From Sthenelais limicola (Eukaryota > Annelida > Polychaeta > Phyllodocida > Sigalionidae), in NCBI GenBank assembly GCA_942159475.1, contig OW804096.1, positions 45,445,744 to 45,509,743 of the forward strand: DNA of 64,000 bases, in the 5' to 3' direction. This document shows, in pieces, positions 49,921 through 60,688 of the stretch. The notes beneath the pieces are model-generated. The model saw only the letters and a list, made by a program, of their open reading frames with translations, made no database searches and was not told the DNA's origin. A program made the translations under genes and the position numbers. Position 1 is the stretch's first letter; each line of letters begins with the position of its first letter.

Positions 49921-52900
49921 TTAATTTTCTAGTGCTTGTTCAGCATTGGGATTCCATTTCATCGGCGGCGCCTGCTTCTTACAGGCAGAGGCACAACACA
50001 TTCCAATGCAGATTCCAAAGATGCAAAAGACGCAGAAGAAGGCTGGGATGATGTAGGTAAGAGTGATGGTCCAGAAAGCGAAGAGGTAAACTGTCTGGTC
50101 ACAGTAGTTTGGCTGTAAGGCGTCAATGCTTTGGTATACTGTGTGTACGCTGTATACCCAATAATTACCTGCGAAAACAAAGCACTAATTAACATAACTG
50201 TTCTAGAGTAATTAACATTCTCAGTGGTGAGTAACTGAGCTCCTGAGTGGTGAGCTCCTCTATAGTTTTTAACGCGTTTTCAGGGGACCAAATCCCCAAT
50301 ACAACCCTATATATTCGCTGACCATGCCGGTATCCCACCTTTAATTAGTCAGATGATCAATCAATTAATCAATTCACTTCCTTTGAATGGGGCAGACACT
50401 TTTGGTTAAAAAATAAGATTATTGTGATATTTTCATTATTCCTCTCACAAGCAACATGTCTGGGTGGATATTGACATACCATGGGAGGAATAGCACGTAC
50501 CATATTTATATACCGCCACTCCCCCTATCATATCAACGCCCAAATACTAGTAATCCCAGTCTGTAGGCCAGACGCCGCCAGCAACTATACTTTGCATTGG
50601 GATCGTGGGACGGCTTAATTACAGACTACACACACTCAAACTCACCCCACATTTCGCCAACCACTTTAACAGTCAGATACCATATTTTGAAAGCAAAACT
50701 ATTTACTGAGACACTTGAGAAAATATTCAGATTTCCGTTCACAGTATATACAATTAGGTTTGAAAGGATACGATTGTATGTGGGTAGAATACACATACCG
50801 GTATATATTCTGAGAAAGGCACTGACTACGATCTTACTACATTCACTTCACTATGAAAGCAATGACTTCTCTCTAATTCAAGTAACCCGTAGAGTGATAT
50901 GTATATCCCCAAATCGCAAAACTATTGTACCAAACTGGTAAAGCTCCTCAGAATATGATAAGACTCCAAAACATAGATTTATAACGCACTAACATTATTT
51001 TGTATATAGAGCTAGACAGCAAAAATCTCAAGAAATGACCAACACCTATTTATGTTAATATAGAAATAAACAAAATATTGTAGAAAACATTATTTCTGTT
51101 ATTTATTAAAGCGAAACAGAAATTTCTGTTTAAACCATAAAATCAACCACTTGATAGGATGAAAAATGCATTCCGTACACTTCAACGAAAGACGAGCGAC
51201 TGAAAATCGTGTCGTTTATTTTACCCAATGATAATTCTAACCTAATAATTATGTGTACTTACCAGCAAAGAACCAACATGTGAGGAAAAGATTAACGCAT
51301 CCATCGAAGGGATTGATCGGCCGTTTGCCCTCCTCGTCGTTCTTCCTCTTAGCATTGTAGATCTGCAATAGACCCAAGTCGGGTACAAAGGGATTGATAA
51401 AGATGGACACAAGTAAGACTGGTTCTTATACTATTATTGCCTAACACAATGGGAGCGCTGCGACCCACGATTTCTTTTATTCCCAAATTCCCACCACATA
51501 TACCCGTTACAATAGAGAAAATAGCTATTTTACCCATGTACTATAACCAAAATAGCTATTTTACCCAAGTACTATTACCATCTGGCAATACGTGCACGAA
51601 GGTAATACTAGACCTTTAATGCCATACCTTTTCTACCTTTCTATTCATTAACACTGCACTAACAACAATAATCCTAGGCAGAAGATCATGGACAATAAAT
51701 AACAGTCTAGCCCCGCTCTCATGCGCACGTCAAACTAAAGAAATGCAAATATTGTTGCTCTTATCATGTGTGTATTCGTTTCCAACAGCAAATTTTAATC
51801 TTGTCCACTTTTTTTTACTCATGGTGTATTTATATACATTGGAAACAATTGACTTTCCAATTGGCTGAAATTTATCCTGATGAATTGCCATGAGAGGAGT
51901 ACTCCTCAATAACGTTTCTGATTTGCTGATCCCGTCGTATTTTCATTGGCAAACTACCTAGTGTACCTGTTTAAGAAAACTGGTCACTAGCTTTTGCTTC
52001 TGGACCTGCAACCAATCCCGGGCAGGTGGTCGACCACTAATTATTGACCGGTATATATGGGGTCCAAACGTTTTCTAATGCATGGTAGTCCCCATGAGTC
52101 TTGTAAATCTTTTGTGTGATTCTTTTATCTATACATGATACATTTGAAACCTACCCATTCTCCAAGGTTAGCAAATGACTTAAGCAAGCCAAATGATCCT
52201 GCCACGACCAAGTATATGGGAATATACCTCTGTATGGGGCAGGACTGAAGACCTCTGGCGCCTGTAAGTATAATAATCAATGCACACGTACATTACAATA
52301 CGCACAATAATCATACAAAGCTTTTTTTTTAAGATTTTATTTCCACTGGGTTACATCGCCTCCAAGAGGAGTAGGCTATTCCGGCGGAACCCAGCCTGGG
52401 TTAGAAATTTACATATGTACATACGGTAGTCAAGGAACATTATATAATGTAATAAAAGGTAGAAGGTAGAAGACAACCTCTTGCAGTGAGAGAGACTTCG
52501 AATTGTTTGAACTGAACTATTGGTAAAATCTTAACATCGAATTAAAATATAGATGTCCCCACAACACACACAAATAATAATAATCATGATATGATACATG
52601 TACATGTACTATGAATCTTATTGTATGAACAAACTGCTTTTATGAAAAAATTGAAATAGTTACACATTGATATGATATGTTAATAAGTTAAAAGATGATA
52701 CATTTTATTACGCCAAGAGCCCCAATAGTTGTCCATTATAGGCTATATAATAGCTAATTGAAGAAAACGAAATACGTATGAAATCCGTTACATTACATAC
52801 CTATGACAATCATTGCAATGGGCACTGCTGCTAAAATCCCGATCCACAAAAACACACACACTGAAATTGAATGCATTGATAATAAGTTGAATGTATACAT

Positions 52901-54083
52901 TAATTTTGGTAAATGAAACTACAATGCTTTCGAACAGACGAGCATGTGACCTCACATATGATATAAAATATCACCGATACCGTTTCACCTCTGTGAAGTC
53001 CCAATATACGTTTATTTGTAACATATGCAAGATATTTCTCTTTCAACTCATCATGTGATCCTTTGGACATACTGACCGGTGCTGCAGAAGATGTATTTGA
53101 AGACCTTGTTGCCTAAGTCCACATTACCGGATGATTCATCCTTCATGTGCCTCAGCGTCCCGAAGATATCATTGTAGGAAGGAGGCGGTGTTTCTGTGGC
53201 CATAGAAAAAGCTCAATTAACATTATACTTGAACCTGGTAATCTTGCTGCATTTAATAATTGCAGGACCAGTCCCTAATGTATGGGCTTTGATATGGATA
53301 TTAATTAAAATAGCTTTGTTTCTGTTTTGTTTTTTGCACCATTAGTGTTTGTTAATAATAATAATTATATTATGTAAATTGAACGATGTTTACGCTATGA
53401 CGTGCTACCACAAAGTGAGTCAAACGCTCGTACGACGTGACGTCAACAATTCTATGACGCAACAGAACACCCCAGATTAAGGGTTTTGATTGGATTATCC
53501 TCATCTGGTTGTTAATCTCAGTCCATTTACATGGTTACCTGTTGTTTGTCAACAAGTGGCCAGGTATGGTGGCTTTAGAGTTTGAATACTGAATAAAACC
53601 ATTGACTGATCCATCAAACCGAATTAAAGTTTTCATTTGGCTTGGCTTAATGGTTAAATAATCTGAATATTTTAGATATCCAAAATTAAGTGTAGGTTGT
53701 TTAAATTCTGCCCTTTTGAAGTGACCCGAAATTCCAAAATTTCTAGTGCTTTTAGGAGGACTAGTTTTATTTGTTTATTTATTTTGGAAAAAAAATATGT
53801 AGAAATGAATCATGTTCATTTCGCACCATTGAATTAATAATGTTTTAATTATCGATTGGAAAGTAGGGTGTTCATAACGAAAGAAATACATTGTTTCCAT
53901 TAAATCCATGAACTAATGATTTTTACTCGTCGTATTTGTGAATGAACACAGATTCGAAACGAGGTGCAATTATCTATATTTACCATAGAGCCTTGAATGT
54001 TATAGATAAGACTTACCTGGCTCTGAGTACGCTGGGGGCTGATCCCTACTTTCTGTGTAATCCGGTACAGCTTCAATATCCAT
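49921..54083 (-). CDS. TMEM272-like four-pass membrane protein, paralog B (6 exons)
   Basis: Exons in transcription order: 54083-54017, 53193-53077, 52860-52801, 52261-52155, 51362-51263, 50168-49921 (stop 49923-49921); 699 nt, 232 aa. Exons 3, 4 and 5 have exactly the same lengths (60, 107, 100) as in paralog A, and every intron phase is the same, so the genes arose by duplication. The start MDIEAVPDYTES parallels MESSEVPDYTET of A. PPxY motifs are at 16-19 (PPAY) and 26-29 (PPSY). Conserved parts include SSGNVD, VPIAMIVIG, CPIQRYIPIYLVVAGSFGLLKSFANLGEW (read in pieces), FDGCVNLF, NYWVY and YLFAFWTIT. The C-terminal tail is longer and lacks the CCC cluster of A but keeps MCCASAC. Function unknown. 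Donor of exon 2 is GTCAGT, slightly weak. TTTTAG precedes the ATG, as in A. Confidence 0.82.
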
Positions 54084-54898
54084 CTAAAATATGAACACGG
54101 CATAAGATTACCAGTGTATATATTACATATAAAATATGATGGGACTTAAAACTCCATGGAAAACCTTAACTAGATACGAAAGAGAAGAACTCTCAGGAGG
54201 AGCATTTTAGGTTGATCCTTCAAGAGGTCAAGGTTTAGTCTTATACTATCAATCATGTTAAAACGATATTAGCATTCATATACTGAAATAAGATTAGTGA
54301 TTCAGATATATGCAGACTTTTGTGTGTTAGATTTATGAATATGTGCCAGCACATAGTCTCTCCAAACATAGAGGAAGATATATCAAGGTCAGATTTAATA
54401 TGATGTCAAACTATTATATATATATAAACTTACCTTAATAAGAAACAAGTTTGTGGAAGATTAGTAGAAGACCTTATTCTAGGTGTTGAGTAAACCACAC
54501 GGAGAAGTTGGAAGTGCTTTCGTTGTACCCATGTGGGTAGAATGTAGATTAAAGTAGGTAAAAACACACTTGGTATTTTAGTATAGAACTTTCTTCTGCG
54601 AAGGCCCAACCATGAGGATTAATTTGTAGCAGACAGAGTAATTATGTAAATATCTGCACCCAAACCAAATCAAAGCTGGAGTGCTTGGTGACATTTTCCA
54701 ACTAGCGGCTATTCGAACAGAACACTAGATGCGTTGTAAAACGAAACGGTGTATTTCTATCTTTATATATTTATTATTTATTATTTGATAACAAGTCGGG
54801 TATTGAATTAGTTATATAATATAAACCTAGGGGTGTGAGGTTCAGCCCGAAAACGGAGTAGACAGGAGAGGGATATGAAGTTTTGGTTCAGTTTATTG

Positions 54899-54940
54899 GG
54901 GTCCGACGTTTCGGGCACATTTGCCCTTTTTCAAGGATGT
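54899..54940 (-). ncRNA. Degenerate hammerhead-like motif
   Basis: On the minus strand the sequence CTTGAAAAAGGGCAAATG is followed by TGCCCGAAACGTCGGACC. GGGC/GCCC can form stem II, and CGAAACGTC matches the GAAA-C-GTC side of a hammerhead core. The other core strand, normally CTGATGA, reads CTTGAAA here. Hammerhead-derived motifs with this look accompany Penelope-like elements and retrozymes. As read, self-cleavage is unlikely. Confidence 0.3.
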
Positions 54941-56080
54941 AATATAAACGTCATATTTATGTTACTACAACATATTGATTGTAATAAAAAATACCTTAAC
55001 CTTAATTAACCAATACATCTACAGTTTTACTTAATAATTATATCTTACAATATGTATAAATATGTATATAAATCTTAATATACACCAAACTGCAACAATA
55101 CCCCACTAACATCTGCTGCTATGGAAAGCCCGCTATTTTTGTTGTTTAGTTTAGAAGAGACAGGATTGTTAAGTAATCTAGCTCGGAGAATCAATTGATT
55201 TTATTTAGGGAGCAAGTATAAGATCCTTGAAAAAATGATCCGTAGTGTGGACATGGTATGTAGTGAGTATTGTGTAACCTCGAGTCAGATCCTGAATGGT
55301 AGACATGGATAGAACAATGCTATGGCATTATCATAATTAGCGACTTTGGAAATATGATAATGATAAATGGGTGTTAATTATTTATCAATATGAATATAAT
55401 TAGGTTGAAGAATGTTACGTAATGTTACACAACAGAATCAGATAAACTATCTATTTGTCATCAACACGTCTTGACGCTATCAATATCTTAAATTATTTTC
55501 ACAAGCATATAATAACTGGCTTATACTAAGCGTTGAAATAGTCCCTTTCCCACACAATTAACTTTTCCTACATCAAAATAAAGGAACGCTATTAGTATAG
55601 TTAAGTTCATGGCCTAATATCTATTAGATCACACACCTGTATCAATGGCAAACTGTTTTAATTAAGGACAACGACATGAGTTATGCCAAACATCAAATAT
55701 AATTATTCCCACTATAATCATGTAGATATAGTTTACAATAAATACTTAAGCATCGATAAGACTTTTCACTACTAATATGCTATGCTGAACGCAGTGTGCA
55801 TTGGTCTTGACAGTTGCGTCACAATCTTTTACTTCAATGCAGTAGTAGTCTTGATAAACCGCTCTGACGTACTTTGGCCAATAGCTTGGTCGTTGCTTTG
55901 TGAATGACCTCTTCGGTACTTCTGTTATTCATGTTACAGGTATTATATTACTCTTGTGTGCCTAGCCCGATTTTACGTGTACAATTTTAACATTGTATGC
56001 CGTATAGCTTACTATGACATATATGTGTTTGCCTGTAACAAAGCACGCTTCACTAGATGCAATATTGTTAATAATTATAG

Positions 56081-56202
56081 GAAAGAGGTGGAATAAGTTA
56101 CAGCAAGAGTTGAACGTGACTGAAGACAGTAATATGTTAAAGGCCAGAATACAGGGACTGTATGTGAAAATGTTCCTGGAGGAGGGATGGATAAATCCTT
56201 GA
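56081..56202 (+). CDS. Possible terminal exon of an unidentified gene
   Basis: After an acceptor-like TTAATAATTATAG, a frame runs to TGA at 56200-56202. It encodes a charged, amphipathic peptide (KRWNKLQQELNV, ARIQGLYVKMFLEEGW). An AATAAA near 56693 is followed by the GT-rich GTTGGTGTTGATG, a plausible poly(A) site. No upstream exon was found, and the open frame is short, so this is weak. If real, it belongs to a plus-strand gene divergent from TMEM272-like gene B. Confidence 0.2.
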
Positions 56203-57658
56203 AGCTGTGATTCGATTCTGTTAACACTTCAGTTGACCTTCAATATGTATCTACGAAATGTGCTTAAAAACATCTGGGGATTTTGGATTTGCCCATTATT
56301 CTGAAGTCCATGCAATAGCATTTACAATAGCAATATTTACATATTTGCCTATTGTGAAATAGAGTAAAGATCGCCTGGTATAGCTTAGTTTTGTATCTTT
56401 GACTACACGGTAGTAAGATACAACAATGTTTTTCTGTTTTAAATATTGATGCATTATTTTCTTTGAAATACTGGAATATGTCTCTAAGGTATGTGCACGT
56501 GCGCTAAACGATTGTTAAGCTTTTCTTCCCTTTTTTTTAAACAAATTTTTATCCAGGTTGTTGTGTTGGTATATGCCAAGAGATTTATGTATTTCCTTGC
56601 TATATTACATATTTCTATTTAGTCGATGGGAAGGGGGCTCGCTGTATATCGGGGTGGCCGAAGTTTTTATTAGATGATAATTATAAAGAACATAATAAAG
56701 TTGGTGTTGATGAAGTTGGTGTAGATTTTATTAGTTATATAATATTTGTTAATAAATGAAAAGTTGCTTTATATTTATACAGAGATCTGAAGTCCACTAA
56801 GATATCTGAATATCTGACTAAATAGTGACAAAATGTGGAGTAGAAAATAGAGTAGAAAAGATGAGGACTTAACAAGCATCTGGGCCGCCTCTTATCAAGG
56901 TTGTATTACAGAATCGAACACTTTATGTAATATGGTTTATTATCTGAACCCTTATAAGTACTTTAGTCGTCTATGTTATATAAATAATAGTTCTATCGAA
57001 ATCAGACATGTCTAAGAATAGCATCTTACTTGATTTAATGTCACTTCCTGTAATAAAAGCTTTCCCAAATTAAATCAAAATTTGAAGAAATGAAACAATA
57101 TTTGCCAAATACCGTAGCTTAATGCCATCGCTTAATTCGTATCTATGTCTGATAAAATGATATGTAGTATATCAGTAGAATGGGGAAAGAAAGCTACCAG
57201 CTATGAAAGCTGCTCAAGTAGCTCCTAAAAACCGTTAGGTTATTCTGCATAAATTAAAGCTCCTTGTGTTAATATGGATGGACAAATAGACGTAATGCGA
57301 CTTGTTTCAAAACGTCTTCGCATACTGAAGAAAATGCCGACGATGCAAATTCACATAACTCTAAATACAAGTTACAATGTACCCCAGGAGAATAATTCTG
57401 AATACATCCCGGGTACATACCTGCCGCCTTGTAGAATGTTTCGCAGCTCAAATATTGCCATTATCTAAATGTTGCGCTCATTAGAATAGGGTAGGCCTAT
57501 ATATAAGAGCCAATGTACCACGGTTGTAATATAAAGAATACAGTAATATAATAACTGCATGTGAAGAATTTAAATTTCTGTGTCTCTCATGAAAGAACAA
57601 AAGATTGGCTCCACATAGTATAAATGACAAAACGCAGAGAATTGGGGGAATCCCTCCA

Positions 57659-57780
57659 AACTGAGGGAAAGCCTCTCTCAAACCGTAAAATACCATTATA
57701 AACCTATTAGGACGCCTACTCCAGGGCCGGGAAAGCCATTTACGCAGATGGCGTCCAATCACTGACATACCATTCTTATC
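57659..57780. repeat. Dispersed repeat, copy 2 (partner at 10084-10190)
   Basis: Shares AACTGAGGGAAAG, ACTCCAGGGCCGGGAAAGCC and GACATACC with the first copy. It lies just before the non-LTR retrotransposon and may mark the pre-insertion sequence or part of its 5' end. Confidence 0.5.
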
Positions 57781-58070
57781 TGATATGATCTGAGTAAAGT
57801 AAGGTTTGGTATGCATGTAGGATACCTACTTATTCGTTTTGTTTTCATATGAAAATCGTCAGAGGTGACGGACGTATTTTCTGGAGCTACGCCGATCGCC
57901 GCTCAAACATACCATAACTTTGGACATACCTGACTCATCATTCTATAAAGGACATTGCTAAAATGAGCGAGAGGAGGAGAGCTGAGTGAGTCCAAAATTG
58001 AAACTTTGTTATATGTTTATCACCATATTTGAGCAACATTTCACTGAAAATCACCCAATATCGCCTCAAT

Positions 58071-60023
58071 ATGGAAGGGGATAAACCAGCATTTCTAACC
58101 GGGCAGCAGTTAACGAAAGCTTTCTCACACCCACTAATCCCTCAACTACAAACAACCGTGCAAACACTGTCTAAACCATTGGAAGCTATCCCAACATATG
58201 AACTTTCACAGATATCTGAATATAAGATCGCCGACGAGGATTCGTCTGTAGATTCTCTTAAGAAATCATTGAAATGCGCTCACAGAAATCTTGAACAAGT
58301 GTTAAGTAAAATGGATGATATAGTAGAAAGTGAAAATAACATGAGAGAGGAAGTTATCTCACTGAGAAAACAACTAAGCAAAGTAACTGAAGAAAAGAAT
58401 CAAGATCACGAGAAAATGCTCTCTCTGGAGACTGATCAACGTCGGTCCAATGTCATTATTGCGGGGGTCCCATATGACCGTTCTGAGGATATTGATAGAG
58501 TAGTGTTGCAGGTCTTACGTGTGATTAACCCTAGAATACAAGAGGAAGAGATTTTTCATGCGAGAAGGCTAGGTAAATACCAACTGGGCACAAAACAAAT
58601 TCTAGTGAAGCTTAAGAACGAAGTGGTCCGTAATTACATCTACGACAAACGTTCCAGGCTTAAAGATAATACATCATTCCCCAAAGTGTTCATCAACCCG
58701 GACCTTCCGGAGGAGATTCAAGAAAGAAAGAGTAAACTCCGCACAGTAAAATATCACGCAGAAAAGCAAGACGGAATTGAAGTTGGCAAAATAGTGAGAG
58801 ACAAGATCCAAATAGGAGGAATTTGGTATAGACACGACCAACTGGAGTTGTTGGACGAGGGCCTGAAACTTAGTAATGCGAAGACCAAATGGACCAATAA
58901 AGGCATCTTCTTTCAATCGCAGTACTCCCCACTAAGTAACTTTTACCCCTCACCAATCAAAGTGGATGATCTCGTATTTAACTCGGTTGAGCAGGCCTAC
59001 CACTACGCCAGGGCAAATTTATTAGGAAGTAGGGAAGAAGCCACACGAATCTACCTGGAGAAGGATCCAAGAAGGATCAAAAAGATCGCATCCGAAATTG
59101 AGTCCAATGAGAAGTGGAATAAGGTAAAGATAGCAGTAATGCGTGCTGTGGCAGAAGAGAAATTCGCGCAGAATGAAGATCTGGCCGACTACTTATCTCA
59201 AACAGGCACCACCCCTATATATGAAGCGACCAACGACCGATTCTGGGCGATAGGGTGCAGCCTACAATCTGAACATATTGGCAGTGATAAATACTTAGGT
59301 GACAACCTAATGGGTCAAATATTGGAGGATATAAGATCATCGCTCAACCACTATACCACTGCAGAGGATCGCCTAAAAGTTGTATTCAAAGGGCATGACG
59401 GTAACAAACCAAAGCCAGCAGGTAGCAGCTCACCAAAATTTAATAGGAAAAAAGACAACAAATCTGAAAAAAAGAAATTAAGCACAGCCACAGGAGGGGT
59501 AGCTCATAGTAACTGGACAACCGACCACCAAGAGGACCTTTCTGATGTCGATTTCCCAACCTATGCACTTAGCCAGCAAATGCCACGCTCTATACCAACC
59601 AACCTAGAGGATACAATTCTTGGCCCACGAGGACGGATACGCTCTGAAATGCCCCCACCCTCATCTCCGCAGCAGCAAGCACACACACCACCCAAAGCCA
59701 CCGTTGGGTCAGTCACTATGCAGAGTACGTCCTACGCTGAGAAGTTGACTCCTTCCTTTACACGAACAAGATCTGAATCCGCCGGTAGAGAGGATAAAAT
59801 ACCTAAAAGCTCCAATACTACTCAGGAGCAAGGAAAATCAAAGCCAAATAATTCCGCTACAACCCGCAGCAAAGGACAGCAAAAGAATCCGGCCAAATCA
59901 CAGGTAAAAGCGCAAAAACCTGACAGTAAAACTTCTAATCCTTTAGACGAGATTTCAATTGATAATAGGGTCTCGCTTAGCCACATGTGTAAACTTTCCT
60001 CAAATGGTCTGCTTTCTAGCTAG
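58071..60023 (+). CDS. Retrotransposon ORF1: coiled coil, L1-type RNA-binding module and NADAR domain
   Basis: 650 aa from the ATG at 58071; the frame is open upstream but without another ATG nearby. Residues about 60-121 are heptad-like and charged (coiled coil). Residues about 125-265 match the Transposase_22/L1 ORF1p pattern (QRRSNVIIAGVP, FHARRLGK, ILVKLKN, INPDLPEEIQERKSKL), an RRM-like plus C-terminal RNA-binding module. Residues about 279-424 are a NADAR/YbiA-type domain: SPLSNFYPSP (286-295), VEQAYHYARA (306-315), KFAQNEDL (364-371), GTTPIYEA (379-386), DRFWAIG (389-395) and GDNLMGQILEDIR (410-422). NADAR enzymes cleave N-glycosidic bonds in ribosylated small molecules or ADP-ribosyl-guanosine. 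The tail is Lys/Ser/Pro-rich and probably disordered. The conserved Asp and Trp of the DxxW motif are retained, so activity is plausible. Confidence 0.85.
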   Translation: MEGDKPAFLTGQQLTKAFSHPLIPQLQTTVQTLSKPLEAIPTYELSQISEYKIADEDSSVDSLKKSLKCAHRNLEQVLSKMDDIVESENNMREEVISLRKQLSKVTEEKNQDHEKMLSLETDQRRSNVIIAGVPYDRSEDIDRVVLQVLRVINPRIQEEEIFHARRLGKYQLGTKQILVKLKNEVVRNYIYDKRSRLKDNTSFPKVFINPDLPEEIQERKSKLRTVKYHAEKQDGIEVGKIVRDKIQIGGIWYRHDQLELLDEGLKLSNAKTKWTNKGIFFQSQYSPLSNFYPSPIKVDDLVFNSVEQAYHYARANLLGSREEATRIYLEKDPRRIKKIASEIESNEKWNKVKIAVMRAVAEEKFAQNEDLADYLSQTGTTPIYEATNDRFWAIGCSLQSEHIGSDKYLGDNLMGQILEDIRSSLNHYTTAEDRLKVVFKGHDGNKPKPAGSSSPKFNRKKDNKSEKKKLSTATGGVAHSNWTTDHQEDLSDVDFPTYALSQQMPRSIPTNLEDTILGPRGRIRSEMPPPSSPQQQAHTPPKATVGSVTMQSTSYAEKLTPSFTRTRSESAGREDKIPKSSNTTQEQGKSKPNNSATTRSKGQQKNPAKSQVKAQKPDSKTSNPLDEISIDNRVSLSHMCKLSSNGLLSS

Positions 60024-60067
60024 CATATATATATCTAACTAGAAATATTTCATATATTTCAGCCACA

Positions 60068-60688
60068 ATGAATACTACCACTCTAATTGTAACTGATTCC
60101 CGTGGAAAACGATTACAATCCTTCATTGACTCAGACGACATCTTGGTATACGCATTTAGTGGTGCAAAACTAGAAAGACTCACTTATGAACTGAAAACTC
60201 TAGTTAATAGACACCATCCAACCAACGCCATACTCATCGGCGGAATATGCGACTTCTGTTGTAAAAACCCAGAAACAAAAGAGATAACACTCGCCTCTTG
60301 CCATGAAGGAGACCTAGTGCGGCTAATGAAAACCAAGTACGATCTCTCTCTAGAAAACCTTTACCAGGAACGCCAAATATGCAACATCGCCCTCGGGGGT
60401 CTAATTGGGGTAGATCTAAACAGAGCGAACAGATTACATGACTTCTCACCATACCAAAACATGATTTCCGATGCAATACTCACTATTAATCAGGACCTAA
60501 GAATGTTAAACTCCACTCGAAATATCAATCACCCCCATCTCATCACGAAAGTCCACAAGTATGAGCGCCACAAACCTCGCCACACGTACACAAGACTACC
60601 AGATGGGATACACCTGGACGATTTGGTATTACGGAACTGGTCAAAACAGATTAAACTCTTTCACAATACACCAAGACTAGATATATAA
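60068..60688 (+). CDS. Retrotransposon SGNH/GDSL-like hydrolase ORF
   Basis: 206 aa, 44 bases after ORF1 and in a different frame. TDSRGK at residues 9-14 matches SGNH block I with the nucleophile Ser11. IGGICD at 57-62 corresponds to block III, with the usual Asn replaced. LPDGIHLDD at 177-185 gives the block V D-x-x-H pair (Asp179, His182). Esterase domains of this kind are known in the first ORF of CR1-like elements. Here it is a separate ORF, so translation may need reinitiation or a separate message. Substrate unknown. Confidence 0.75.
   Translation: MNTTTLIVTDSRGKRLQSFIDSDDILVYAFSGAKLERLTYELKTLVNRHHPTNAILIGGICDFCCKNPETKEITLASCHEGDLVRLMKTKYDLSLENLYQERQICNIALGGLIGVDLNRANRLHDFSPYQNMISDAILTINQDLRMLNSTRNINHPHLITKVHKYERHKPRHTYTRLPDGIHLDDLVLRNWSKQIKLFHNTPRLDI

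Larger units (their letters stand above)
54084..57830. other. Intergenic interval upstream of TMEM272-like gene B
   Basis: AT-rich DNA. It should contain the promoter and 5' UTR exon of gene B, but I cannot place them. Listed separately are a ribozyme-like motif, a possible terminal exon and a dispersed repeat. Otherwise nothing is supportable. Confidence 0.4.

Noticed and set aside
57269..57468. Opposed short ORFs near 57.3 kb, one ending at an ATG-GCA start with a GTATGT donor
   Set aside because: The candidate minus-strand first exon is only 13-14 codons long and no partner exon was found.
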